Shown here piece by piece: positions 23,188 through 31,802 of a DNA stretch of 35,856 nucleotides. How positions within the stretch are numbered: position 1 is the stretch's first letter; each line of letters begins with the position of its first letter. The notes beneath the pieces are model-generated. The model had not been told where the DNA came from. It did no database searches and saw nothing but the letters and a program-made list of their open reading frames with translations. Position numbers and translations under genes: made by a program. This DNA comes from an uncultured Helicobacteraceae bacterium (GTDB lineage: Bacteria; Campylobacterota; Campylobacteria; Campylobacterales; Helicobacteraceae): NCBI GenBank assembly GCA_934668765.1, contig CAKUOH010000024.1, positions 1 to 35,856 on the forward strand, written 5' to 3'.

Positions 23188-24177
23188 CTAAAAAGCTAAT
23201 GTTATTTTGCCTAATTTAAGCGGATAGGGCAGTTGCAAGGAAAAATTTAGCGATTCCACGCACACGATGATTTCATAATAATCTCCATAAAAGATATTTT
23301 CCACTACTTCGGCTTGAATCGTGCGTAAATCTTGCGAATCCGCACTCCGCAAATCCACTATTTGCAACTCTTTTGGGCGAATCATTCCATTTTTGGATTC
23401 AAGCCATTTGCGAAACATTGCATTTTTTACATTTGCAATCGCACTTGATTCAATGATATTTACCGCACCCAAAAACTCCGCACTTTTGGCATTTTTTGGC
23501 ATTTCATACAATGACTTTGGAGTGCCTATATCAATAATTCTACCTTGCTCTATAAGCGCGATTCTATCAGCGAGATAAAAAGCATCTTCGCGTTCGTGGG
23601 TAACCAAAATCGCACTTAAACCATATTTGCGTAAAATCTGCTTTATATCGCTTCGCATACGCACACTCATTGCGTGGTTTAGGTTTGAAAATGGCTCATC
23701 AAAAAGTATCATTTTTGGTCGCGGGGCAAGAGAACGCGCTAATGCCACGCGCTGTTGCTGTCCGCCACTAATCTCGTGTGGATAGCGATTATCTAGCGAT
23801 TCAAGTCCAAGCATTGTGATTAGCTCATCATATCGCTGTTGTTGCTCTATTTTTGACAAATGCGCTATGCCAAATAAAATATTTTCTTTTACGCTAAAAT
23901 GTGGAAAAAGTGCGTAGTCTTGAAATACAATGCCTACATTGCGCTCTTTTGGCGGAGCAAAGGTGCGCGAATCTGCTACTTTTTTATCATAAAGCCAAAT
24001 TTCGCCACAATCTATGCCAAAAAATCCTGCAATCGCGCTTAAAAGTGTGCTTTTACCGCAGCCACTTTCGCCCAAAATCGCCACAATTTCGCATTCTTTG
24101 ACTTCTAGGTTTATGTCTTTTAGGGCGGTAATTTTGCCAAAGGATTTGCAGATATTTTTGATACTCAAAGCATTCAT
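23188..24177 (-). CDS. fbpC: ferric iron ABC transporter, ATPase
   Basis: A 329-residue ABC ATPase: Walker A G-E-S-G-C-G-K-S-T (36-44), Q-loop Q86, signature S-G-G-Q-Q-Q-R (137-143), Walker B M-I-L-F-D-E (156-161) and H-loop T-H in I-L-V-T-H. The D-loop reads S-N-L-N instead of the usual S-x-L-D. The extra C-terminal 100 residues form the regulatory domain seen in FbpC. It powers uptake through the adjacent permease, whose stop codon it directly follows. Iron specificity is inferred from the binding protein of the same operon. Confidence 0.9.
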   Translation of the reverse strand: MNALSIKNICKSFGKITALKDINLEVKECEIVAILGESGCGKSTLLSAIAGFFGIDCGEIWLYDKKVADSRTFAPPKERNVGIVFQDYALFPHFSVKENILFGIAHLSKIEQQQRYDELITMLGLESLDNRYPHEISGGQQQRVALARSLAPRPKMILFDEPFSNLNHAMSVRMRSDIKQILRKYGLSAILVTHEREDAFYLADRIALIEQGRIIDIGTPKSLYEMPKNAKSAEFLGAVNIIESSAIANVKNAMFRKWLESKNGMIRPKELQIVDLRSADSQDLRTIQAEVVENIFYGDYYEIIVCVESLNFSLQLPYPLKLGKITLAF

Positions 24178-25770
24178 TTATGGATTCCTAAATTTATATA
24201 AAAAGTGCATAAGAAGCGTTGGGATTAGCGCAAAAAGCACGATTAGTAAGCTAGGCAAAGCGGCGTCATAAATTTGCTCATTGTCGCTATATCCAAAGGC
24301 GGCTGCTGCCAAAGTTTGATAGCCCGAACTTGCCAAAATCGTAGAGATGGGCAACTCTTTTAAAATGTCTATTGCCACAATCACAAAGGCGAGTGCTAGG
24401 CTAGTGCGGATTAGCGGAAAGTGGATTTTTGTAAAAATGCAAAACGGCGTGGCTTTGAGATTTAATGCCACAAAGTCAAAATTTCGCGGGATTTTGGTAA
24501 ATCCACCTTGAATCGCAAATATACCCGATGCCAAAAATCGCACCAAATAGCCAAAAAATAGCAATGCAAATCCCCCGCCAAGCGCGTAAGCGATATGCAA
24601 TGGATTTAAGATATAAACATTTATAAATCCCAAAAATAGCAAGATTCCAATCGCTACAACCGCACCGGGTATTGCATATCCAAGACTTGCAAGTGCTAAA
24701 ATCGCCTTTGCCGCTTTGCCACCGCCAATCCGCACCACAAAGCAAAGAAAATACGCGATTAAAACGATTGCAAATGAGCTACTAACTGACATTACTAGAC
24801 TATAAATCATTGCGCTTGTAAATTTGGGAAAGGTTTGGGCTATATCATAAAGTCCCCAATACAAAAGCCACGCAAATGGCACAATAAAGGCAAAAAATAG
24901 CACTGCAAAGCACCACAAAAATGTAGCCACATTTTTAAAACCGCGCAATTTTTGTCTAGGCGTAGAACTAAATGCGTTTTGTGCATAAGAACGCGATTTG
25001 CGTTGATAAGATTCGGCTACCACGATTATAAATACAAAAATTATCATAACCGCCGATAGCGCAATGCCACTGCTTTTATCACCACCGCCAAGCCAAGTGC
25101 GAAAAATCCCAGCACTAAATGAATCCACGCCAAAATACGACACAAGCCCATATTCGCTTAGCGTCTCCATTAGCACAAGCAAACTTGCCCCAACAATGCT
25201 AACGCGACAAAATGGCAAAATAACTCTCCAAAAAATCCGCATTGATGAGCCACTCAAACTTTGTGCGCTTAATATGATATTGCCTAGATTGTTTGAAAAA
25301 TGATTTTTTACAAAAAAGTAAATGTAAGGATAAAGCGAAAAAGACAAAATCAAAATCGCACCAAAAATATTCATAATATCAATGCGCGAATCTATCCCAA
25401 ATAGCGTTGGTATAAAGCCCTCAAATTCGCATAGATTTACCCACGCAAATCCCATAATATACACAGGAATCGCAAGTGGCAAAATAAGGGCGACTTCAAA
25501 GATTTTGCGTCCAAAAAAGTCATAAAATGCGATTAAATACGCACTTGTAATACCTAAAATCAAAGTGCAAATTAGCACCCCAAAAAGCAAAATCACGCTA
25601 CCCAAAATATAGCGCGGTAGCACGAATCTACTCAAATGATTAAGCGTATCCAAATCAATAAATGGCAAATGAAAAATAACTACAAAAATCGGCACAAGCA
25701 CGAATCCTGCGAGAATTAGCGCAGGAAAAATCCACTTAAAATTTAGATTTTTCATTAGATTCGCGCCCAT
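24178..25770 (-). CDS. fbpB: ferric iron ABC transporter, fused permease
   Basis: A 530-residue inner-membrane protein made of two homologous halves, each with several membrane helices, as in FbpB/SfuB permeases. EAA-type loops are recognisable in each half (around V-A-L-I-L-P-L-A-I-P-V and A-S-L-G-Y-A-I-P-G-A). Met6 at 25755 is an alternative start. It lies 27 bases after fbpA and abuts fbpC. It forms the channel for Fe3+ delivered by FbpA. Confidence 0.9.
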   Translation of the reverse strand: MGANLMKNLNFKWIFPALILAGFVLVPIFVVIFHLPFIDLDTLNHLSRFVLPRYILGSVILLFGVLICTLILGITSAYLIAFYDFFGRKIFEVALILPLAIPVYIMGFAWVNLCEFEGFIPTLFGIDSRIDIMNIFGAILILSFSLYPYIYFFVKNHFSNNLGNIILSAQSLSGSSMRIFWRVILPFCRVSIVGASLLVLMETLSEYGLVSYFGVDSFSAGIFRTWLGGGDKSSGIALSAVMIIFVFIIVVAESYQRKSRSYAQNAFSSTPRQKLRGFKNVATFLWCFAVLFFAFIVPFAWLLYWGLYDIAQTFPKFTSAMIYSLVMSVSSSFAIVLIAYFLCFVVRIGGGKAAKAILALASLGYAIPGAVVAIGILLFLGFINVYILNPLHIAYALGGGFALLFFGYLVRFLASGIFAIQGGFTKIPRNFDFVALNLKATPFCIFTKIHFPLIRTSLALAFVIVAIDILKELPISTILASSGYQTLAAAAFGYSDNEQIYDAALPSLLIVLFALIPTLLMHFLYKFRNP

Positions 25771-25797
25771 TTAAAATTTTCATCAAACTACTTAAAA

Positions 25798-26808
25798 CTA
25801 CTTCCAGCCCACTTCATCAAAGATTTTTAATGCTTCTTTGGCATTTTTGTAATAACTCTCAAAGTCTGGCTCTTGGACTTTAAATTCGCCCCAGCTTTTT
25901 AACAAGGCATTTGGCTCAACGCTAGGATTGATAGGATATTCAAAATTGCCATCAGTTAGCATTTTTTGCGCTTCAGGGGAGAGTAAAAACTCAATGAGTT
26001 TAATAGCATTTGCCTTATTTGGTGCGTTTTTAAGCACACCCACGCCACTTACATTGATATGCGTTCCGCGCCCATTTTGATTTGGAAAGATGATATACAC
26101 AGATTCGCCTGCTTTTTTGTCATTTGCGCTTTTAGAATTTATCAAATGCCCCAAATAATAGCTATTTGAAATCGCCACATCTCCCTCTTTTGCATAAACT
26201 GCGCGAATCTGGTCTCTATCTGCGCCTTTTGGAGTTCGCGCCATATTATCTACGATACCTTGCGCCCACGCCTTTGCTTTGTCCCTCCCAAGCGTTTCAA
26301 TCATCTGCGATAAAAGCGAAATATTATACACCGCGCTTGAACTTCGCACAAGAATCTTGCCCTTCCATTTTTTATCCGTCAAATCCTCATAAGTGCTAAT
26401 ACTGCCTTTTGGGACGCGCTCTTTTGAAGCAATGATAATCCTAGCGCGTTTGGCTATGGCAAACCATTCGTTGTTTTTACCACGCCACGCTTTTGGCGAA
26501 AGTTTCTCAATCTCATTGCTACTTACGCCTTGAAAAAGCCCAGCTATGCGCACTTGCTCTAAATTGCCCGCGTCTGCTGTGATAAAAATATCCGCTTTGC
26601 TATTTTTGCCCTCAGATTCGAGCCTTTGGGCGAGTTCGTTTGCCTTTGCTTGAATCACATTTACTTTAATGCCAGTTTTATCCGTGAATGCCTTGAAAAT
26701 TCCCTTATCCGTGTCATAATGCCTATGTGAATAGACATTGACTTCATTTGCCCCAAAAAGTGCTGTGGCAAATACTGCGCTAAATACGATGGTTTTTAAT
26801 GATTTCAT
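25798..26808 (-). CDS. fbpA: ferric iron-binding periplasmic protein
   Basis: A 336-residue class II periplasmic binding protein. The signal peptide is residues 1-19 (cleavage after L-F-G-A). N-V-Y-S-H-R-H-Y at the mature N-terminus and the adjacent tyrosines Y217-Y218 (N-S-Y-Y-L-G) match the iron-coordinating positions of bacterial transferrin-type FbpA proteins. Campylobacter FbpA uses mainly tyrosines. AAGGAC precedes the ATG. It is first in the fbpABC operon and has a Fur-box-like sequence upstream. Confidence 0.93.
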   Translation of the reverse strand: MKSLKTIVFSAVFATALFGANEVNVYSHRHYDTDKGIFKAFTDKTGIKVNVIQAKANELAQRLESEGKNSKADIFITADAGNLEQVRIAGLFQGVSSNEIEKLSPKAWRGKNNEWFAIAKRARIIIASKERVPKGSISTYEDLTDKKWKGKILVRSSSAVYNISLLSQMIETLGRDKAKAWAQGIVDNMARTPKGADRDQIRAVYAKEGDVAISNSYYLGHLINSKSANDKKAGESVYIIFPNQNGRGTHINVSGVGVLKNAPNKANAIKLIEFLLSPEAQKMLTDGNFEYPINPSVEPNALLKSWGEFKVQEPDFESYYKNAKEALKIFDEVGWK

Positions 26809-26870
26809 ATTTTGTCCTTTTGATTTTTAAATTTTGAAAGCGCAATTTTAACCAATCAAAACTTAAATAA

Positions 26871-26885
26871 GAATAAAAATTATTT
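26871..26885 (-). promoter_or_regulatory. Fur-box-like site upstream of fbpA
   Basis: The 15-bp sequence AATAAAAATTATT with flanking bases matches 11 of 14 defined positions of the TAATAATnATTATTA consensus reported for Helicobacter Fur. It lies 63 to 77 bases before the fbpA ATG, near the expected -35. The AT-richness of the region makes chance matches possible. Confidence 0.45.
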
Positions 26886-26936
26886 TAATTTATTACAAAA
26901 GAAAAAGTAAGAGTTTGGAGCGAAACTTTTAGATTT

Positions 26937-26990
26937 AGTGATATTTTGGCACGAATCTTATGGCTAAAATATTGCCACAATACCAAAATA
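26937..26990 (+). repeat. 54-bp element with inverted ends, copy 2
   Basis: Direct-orientation copy of the element at 23119. ATATTTTGG (26941-26949) faces CCAAAATA (26983-26990). The two copies bracket fbpABC and nothing else. Confidence 0.6.
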
Positions 26991-26999
26991 AGCGCTTCC

Positions 27000-27021
27000 G
27001 CCTTGCCAAAAAAAGCAAGGC
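27000..27021 (-). terminator. hairpin after psrC
   Basis: GCCTTGC and GCAAGGC form a 7-bp stem around an A-rich 8-base loop, ending 13 bases beyond the psrC stop on the minus strand. There is no U-tract on the minus-strand side, so strength is uncertain. Confidence 0.45.
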
Positions 27022-27034
27022 TTAATATATGTGG

Positions 27035-27991
27035 CTAGATTGTGAAAATTTGCCCAGCATAAAGTATAAATATACGCAAGGCAAAGACGCCAAGCATTAC
27101 CGCAAGTGAATTTAGCAAGATGAAATTCACTTTGTATGCGTGATTTTTAAGTGCGGTTAGCGCAATGATTGTGGGCGTGGCGATTCCTATGCCAATCACA
27201 CCAAGCCAAAAGACAAAAGCCCACGCGCCATTGCTGATACTTGCCACTGCGATGATAGCCTTATCGCCGCCCTGAAAATAAAGCCCCACAAATAAAGCAC
27301 AAAGCAACAAAAATTCTATGGGAATCACGCGCAAATCAGCCATTAACAAAGTTTTGGTATTATCTTTGGAAATGTCCTTTGAAAAGCACAAGATTCCAAA
27401 AAATATACACGCCGCAATCCCGCTACTTATGCCACTTGCCAAAAAAAGTATGGGCAAAATCGGGCTATTAAAAAGCGGGTAGGTTTGAATGGCTGAAAGC
27501 AAAAATCCCGTATAAACGCCCACGCCAGCAGCTAGAGCAAAGATTATTCGCCCAAGATATAAAGATTTGGATTCTAAAAAGTCCAAAATGCCACTGCATT
27601 TTTTGATTATCGCACCTAAAAAGCTAGATTCAAGCACATTTCTAAAACGCAAAATCGCATAAATGACGCATAATGGCGTATAGATTAGCAATAAAATCAC
27701 GCCAAGCGACATTACCGAGGCTAAATTATAATGAATTAGTAGCTTATAAAAACTAAGTGGCTTTGTTAAGTCAAATACCAATATTAGCAGCCCCACGATT
27801 ATCGCCAATGGCGCGATAAGCACTCCTGCTTCTACAAATGCGTCCCACGGCTTTTTCTTACTAGGATTTAGCCACTCTACACTTAAAGCGCACATTATTG
27901 CTCCAGATGATAGCCCTGCTAAAAACAAATATAGCGCAATCGCCCAATTCCATACGAATCCTAACTCATAACTTCCCCAAATCTCATTCAT
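27035..27991 (-). CDS. psrC: polysulfide/thiosulfate reductase membrane subunit (NrfD/PsrC family)
   Basis: A 318-residue integral membrane protein with about eight hydrophobic segments and the NrfD-family start W-N-W-A-I-A-L-Y-L-F-L-A-G-L-S-S-G. Such subunits bind quinol and pass electrons to the iron-sulfur subunit without haem. It overlaps psrB by 8 nt and closes the psrABC operon. A role in anaerobic respiration with polysulfide or thiosulfate is inferred from the set. Other Mo-enzyme complexes use similar anchors. Confidence 0.88.
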   Translation of the reverse strand: MNEIWGSYELGFVWNWAIALYLFLAGLSSGAIMCALSVEWLNPSKKKPWDAFVEAGVLIAPLAIIVGLLILVFDLTKPLSFYKLLIHYNLASVMSLGVILLLIYTPLCVIYAILRFRNVLESSFLGAIIKKCSGILDFLESKSLYLGRIIFALAAGVGVYTGFLLSAIQTYPLFNSPILPILFLASGISSGIAACIFFGILCFSKDISKDNTKTLLMADLRVIPIEFLLLCALFVGLYFQGGDKAIIAVASISNGAWAFVFWLGVIGIGIATPTIIALTALKNHAYKVNFILLNSLAVMLGVFALRIFILYAGQIFTI

Positions 27992-28556
27992 AGCTAATCC
28001 CTCCTTTATTTTCAGGTAATATAAAAAGTTTTGGCTTTGTGCCTAAATGCGCCTTGCGGGTAAAATGTGGTTTTTGCGATAAGATTTGAAGAATCTCATC
28101 ACTTGGCATATTCAAATCCCCAAACACAAGTGCGTCAGTCGGGCAAACACTCACACACGCTGGAACTCCCGCAACCTTTAAATGCGTATGTTTGCAGAAA
28201 TTGCATTTATCGGGCGTTTTTGTGAGCGGATTCACATATCGCGCTTTGTAAGGACACGCAGCCACGCAATATAAACAGCCCACGCATTTATCTTTATCAA
28301 TATCCACTATGCCATTTTCGTCCATAAAGGAAGCATTTGTCGGGCAAACACTCACGCAAGGCGTGTTTTCGCACATTTCGCAAGAGTGTCGCTCAAATTT
28401 AAAGTGCAGTTTGGGCGATTCGCCAAATGGTCCTTTTATCTTAACTTGCAATCGATAAAATCCATCTGGCACTTCATTTTCACTTTTACACGCTATGGTG
28501 CAACTTTGACAGCCTATGCACTTTTGTGCATCATAAATCATCGCATATTTTTGCAT
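27984..28556 (-). CDS. psrB: polysulfide/thiosulfate reductase iron-sulfur subunit
   Basis: A 190-residue ferredoxin-like subunit with four cysteine clusters, each fit for a 4Fe-4S centre: C-I-G-C-Q-S-C near residue 13, C-E-M-C-E-N-T-P-C, C-V-G-C-L-Y-C-V-A-A-C-P, and a final C-N-F-C...C-V-S-V-C-P. There is no own signal peptide, so it is expected to be carried out with the Tat-targeted catalytic subunit. It sits between psrA (9-base gap) and psrC (overlap) and carries electrons from PsrC to PsrA. Confidence 0.92.
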   Translation of the reverse strand: MQKYAMIYDAQKCIGCQSCTIACKSENEVPDGFYRLQVKIKGPFGESPKLHFKFERHSCEMCENTPCVSVCPTNASFMDENGIVDIDKDKCVGCLYCVAACPYKARYVNPLTKTPDKCNFCKHTHLKVAGVPACVSVCPTDALVFGDLNMPSDEILQILSQKPHFTRKAHLGTKPKLFILPENKGGISYE

Positions 28557-28565
28557 TTTAACCTC

Positions 28566-30836
28566 CTAAACTTTCTCTACTTTTACGCCTATGGTATGCA
28601 CATCAGTCCCACACACAGGCGAAATGCTATGTTCCAAAAGCGCACTTGCATTCACGCCCTTACCAAAAGAGCGTTTTTGCGATGGGTTATTATGCCCAAA
28701 GCCAAAATATCCAAAAATCGTATCCTCTCTAATCCCCTTTGTCGGCAAGATATTAGCGATTTGTTCTCCCACTTTGCTAACAAGTTTAATGCGGTCATTT
28801 TTCTTTAAACCCATTTCTTTGGCAATTTTGTCATTTATCCACACGGCGTTATTGCTCATTAGCTCACTTAACCACGGCACATTTGCGGTATGCCCATTCG
28901 TATGCACGGCGACTTTGCCTTGAATGAAATAAAACTCATCATTTTGCTTCATTTTTGGGTCATTAAAATGCAATCCACCGCGCCCACACGCCGATTCAAG
29001 CATTTCATCAAAAAGCTCGATTTTACCGCTATCGGTTTTACACTTAAGCACTTTGCTTATCTCAAAATCTTTATCGATAAATTCCTTTGCTTTGGGATAT
29101 TTCGCCACAAATTTTGCCACGCTATCTTTATCCCTTGCCAAAAGCGGGATTCCATAGCTTACAATGCCTTTATCCAAAATATCTACCATTGCTTCTGGCT
29201 CATTGTAGGCTTGTTTGAATCGATAATCTTTCATATCTTTGTATGGGAATGCCTCGCTAAGCCCCATTTTGTCGGCTAATTCTTTCATTATTTGATAAAG
29301 TGGCTTTGTGTTGCCTATCGTATCAACCACCTTTTGTCTTACTTGATAGCCCGGATTTTTGCTATTTTTACCTAAAAATTGCTCATCGCGCTCCAAATAT
29401 GTGCTTTCAGGCAAAACTATATCCGCAAACTGCGCCGTATCTGATAAATATACATCAACGCAAACCACCAAATCAAGCGCCTTTAAAGCCTCAGCAACCT
29501 TGTTTGAGTCGCTGATAGTCATCACAGGATTTGAACGCGTCATCACAATGCCGTGCAGCTTGTAAGGGTTGCTTTCAAGTGCAGCATCAAGGAATTTGCC
29601 ATAAATTCCGCGAGTTTTTGCTATTTTGCTGAATTCCCCGCCCTTTATATCTACCCCGTCAATGCGTGGTGCTTTTGGCGCATCTATCTTTGGCAAGGCA
29701 CTACCTTTGATTTCAGGGGCAACCTTTTCGCCTGCAAGTTTGTTGTAAAGACTTGCACCTTTTGGGAAAAACAGCCCGCCTTTTGCTTCAATGTTGCCTA
29801 TGAGTGCGTTTGCTATGGCAATCGCCCTACGAAGTTCAATCTCTTCTGGCGTATAAGTTGAGCGATGCCCAAAGTCAATAATCGCCGCTGGAGCAGCTTT
29901 CGCACACTCTCTTGCAAGGGCGATTATCGTTTTGGCTGGGACATCGCAATGCGCTGACATTTTTTCAGGCGTGTATTCGCGCACAGATTCTTTTAGTTTG
30001 TCGAATCCTGTGGTGTATTTTTCGACAAATTTTTTATCATAAAGATTTTCAAAAATAAGCGTATGCACGAATCCAAGCATAAAAGCCGTATCGCCACCGG
30101 GTTTTATAGGAATCCACTCACTTGCCTTTGATGATAGCACAGAAAATCGCGGGTCTAAGGACACGACTTTACATCCATTTTGCAAGGCTGTGGCTATGCC
30201 ACGAGCATAGCTTATGACTATGCCTTCAAAGACATTATGTCCAAAATTAAGCATAAATTTAGCATTTGCAAAATCTCGCGCCAAATTCCCTGCGCCAAAT
30301 ACGCTTTTTAACGCCACCGCATAGCCCGATGGGCAAGTGCTTCCGTGGTCAAAGATATTTGGGCTGCCATAAGCGTAAGCAAATTGATTTAAAAAGGCAG
30401 ATTCAAATCCACCTTTCGCCGCAAATGCTACGCTTTGTGCGCCGTGCTTTTCTTTTATCTCTGTGAGCTTGGTGGCGATATATTCGTAGGCTTCCTCCCA
30501 CGAAATCTCCTTCCATTTGTTTTCGCCCTTTTCGCCCACGCGCATTATGGGATTCACAAGTCTATTTTTGTCTTTTAGCTGATTTACTCCCGCGCCACCT
30601 CTAGCACAAACCGCCGCGCCTGTGGAGTTTGAGTGTGGGTTACCTGTGATGAAAACCTTACCATTTTCATCAACCCTCGCTTGAATCGCACACCTCGTGC
30701 TACACATTTCACAAATGCTTGGCACAAATGTATGTGAGCCTTTAATGCTCTCATCGGCTATCGCGCCCAAAGTCGCAGGGTAACCAAAGGCAAGTGATGA
30801 TAAGCCAATGCCTTTTATAAAATCTCGTCTTTCCAT
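28566..30836 (-). CDS. psrA: polysulfide/thiosulfate reductase molybdopterin subunit
   Basis: A 756-residue Mo-bis-MGD oxidoreductase. The Tat signal is R3-R4-D-F-I-K with a hydrophobic stretch to A27, so the enzyme is periplasmic. The N-terminal 4Fe-4S site uses C42, C45, C49 and C77. The molybdenum ligand is C168 in H-G-S-T-C-P-S-G, as in PsrA/PhsA and unlike the Ser of DMSO reductase. The C-terminal molydopterin-binding domain (W-I-N-D-K-I-A) is present. AAAGGAG supports the start. PsrA (polysulfide) and PhsA (thiosulfate) cannot be told apart from sequence alone. Confidence 0.92.
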   Translation of the reverse strand: MERRDFIKGIGLSSLAFGYPATLGAIADESIKGSHTFVPSICEMCSTRCAIQARVDENGKVFITGNPHSNSTGAAVCARGGAGVNQLKDKNRLVNPIMRVGEKGENKWKEISWEEAYEYIATKLTEIKEKHGAQSVAFAAKGGFESAFLNQFAYAYGSPNIFDHGSTCPSGYAVALKSVFGAGNLARDFANAKFMLNFGHNVFEGIVISYARGIATALQNGCKVVSLDPRFSVLSSKASEWIPIKPGGDTAFMLGFVHTLIFENLYDKKFVEKYTTGFDKLKESVREYTPEKMSAHCDVPAKTIIALARECAKAAPAAIIDFGHRSTYTPEEIELRRAIAIANALIGNIEAKGGLFFPKGASLYNKLAGEKVAPEIKGSALPKIDAPKAPRIDGVDIKGGEFSKIAKTRGIYGKFLDAALESNPYKLHGIVMTRSNPVMTISDSNKVAEALKALDLVVCVDVYLSDTAQFADIVLPESTYLERDEQFLGKNSKNPGYQVRQKVVDTIGNTKPLYQIMKELADKMGLSEAFPYKDMKDYRFKQAYNEPEAMVDILDKGIVSYGIPLLARDKDSVAKFVAKYPKAKEFIDKDFEISKVLKCKTDSGKIELFDEMLESACGRGGLHFNDPKMKQNDEFYFIQGKVAVHTNGHTANVPWLSELMSNNAVWINDKIAKEMGLKKNDRIKLVSKVGEQIANILPTKGIREDTIFGYFGFGHNNPSQKRSFGKGVNASALLEHSISPVCGTDVHTIGVKVEKV

Positions 30837-30851
30837 ATTATATCTCCTTTC

Positions 30852-30872
30852 GTAAATCGCTTTAAGATTTAC
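30852..30872 (-). promoter_or_regulatory. inverted repeat GTAAATC-N7-GATTTAC before psrA
   Basis: A perfect 7-7-7 inverted repeat between a likely -10 (TAAAAT, 30887-30882 on the minus strand) and the psrA ribosome site. It may be an operator or a leader hairpin; it does not match the FNR/CRP consensus. The rest of the 328-base gap up to 31164 contains the divergent promoter of the YjbR gene and otherwise shows nothing recognisable. Confidence 0.45.
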
Positions 30873-31123
30873 TAAGGAAACATTTTATCCCACCCAGATA
30901 AAAGTTTGCTTAAAGTTGTTATACTTTTTTATATACAATATGCCCTAGAGCGTGGGAAAATTTGGATTGTTTAGATTAAAATATGTGTTTATGAAATTAG
31001 AAAGCAAATTTAGCAAGAATAGTTAACATCAAATCAAAGGCGATAGGCGAATCCGCGATTTCTTTCTTAAAATTAGTCTCCAAAAAAATATCCTGCGATT
31101 CTAGCATAGATTTGTGATTGTGC

Positions 31124-31129
31124 TATAAT
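31124..31129 (+). promoter_or_regulatory. extended -10 promoter of the YjbR gene
   Basis: TGC-TATAAT, an extended -10 with the hexamer at 31124-31129. Transcription would begin about 31136, which rules out the upstream ATG at 31129 and supports ATG 31165. Confidence 0.6.
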
Positions 31130-31164
31130 TGCGCCTTGTTTTTTTAAAATTACTTGGAGTAAAA

Positions 31165-31725
31165 ATGAAAACATACAACAGCGTGAAATTTTACCAAGTC
31201 GGTGGCGGAATCGGCAAAATGCAAGAACACTATGGGCATACAGTAAGCGATGAAAAAATAATGGTTGTAATGCAAGGATTTATCGACTATGACAAGAAAA
31301 AAGCCGCTTTTGAAAAAGAGATTTTGCTTAATCGCACTAAAAATTACAAAAATATCTTTGAAAATGCGCGCACAAGGCAAATCACCTGGCATATCAAAGA
31401 GCATTATGGCGATGATCTTGAATTTTTGTGGCTTGACTCGCCAAATTCGGCTATCTTTCGCCACAAAGAAAACAAAAAATGGTATGCGCTTGTAGTGGCT
31501 TTAAATGCCCGTAAATTAGGGCTTGAAGCAGATAAAATCATCAACATTATGAATGTCAAGGCAAAGCCCAAAATCATCGATGATTTAGTGGATAATGTGA
31601 GATTTTTTCGCGCTTATCATATGAACAAAAAGCACTGGCTCACCATAAAGCTAGACGAAAGCGTGAATTTAAAAACCTTAAAAAAGCTTGTTGAAGAGAG
31701 TTATCAAATGACGGGAAAGAGATAA
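31165..31725 (+). CDS. MmcQ/YjbR-family protein, extended form
   Basis: A 186-residue protein from ATG 31165 with TTGGAG just upstream. The C-terminal 110 residues resemble the MmcQ/YjbR fold: F-R-H-K-E-N-K-K-W-Y-A-L-V, I-I-N-I-M-N-V-K-A-K-P and Y-H-M-N-K-K-H-W-L-T-I-K-L-D. Members have a CyaY-like fold and are usually labelled DNA-binding without firm evidence. The N-terminal 75 residues (K-T-Y-N-S-V to the H-I-K-E-H-Y region) make it longer than the common form of about 115 residues. It has its own promoter and stands alone. Confidence 0.75.
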   Translation: MKTYNSVKFYQVGGGIGKMQEHYGHTVSDEKIMVVMQGFIDYDKKKAAFEKEILLNRTKNYKNIFENARTRQITWHIKEHYGDDLEFLWLDSPNSAIFRHKENKKWYALVVALNARKLGLEADKIINIMNVKAKPKIIDDLVDNVRFFRAYHMNKKHWLTIKLDESVNLKTLKKLVEESYQMTGKR

Positions 31726-31768
31726 TAAAAATAAGCAAAACGATTGAGTATATTAGCATAAAGAGCGA

Positions 31769-31774
31769 TATAAT
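31769..31774 (+). promoter_or_regulatory. -10 of the HerA R-M operon
   Basis: TATAAT at 31769-31774, 29 bases before the methyltransferase ATG at 31803, with GGAG at 31791. TTGAGT at 31744-31749 is a possible but poorly spaced -35. Confidence 0.5.
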
Positions 31775-31802
31775 ATTGCGAAAATTAAATGGAGATTGAT
31801 GA

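Noticed and set aside
27000..27021. Possible small RNA next to the psrC hairpin
   Set aside because: A single hairpin at the end of an operon is better explained as a terminator. No promoter is evident.
31129..31164. Upstream start of the YjbR protein
   Set aside because: It overlaps the TATAAT hexamer. The start at 31165 has TTGGAG.
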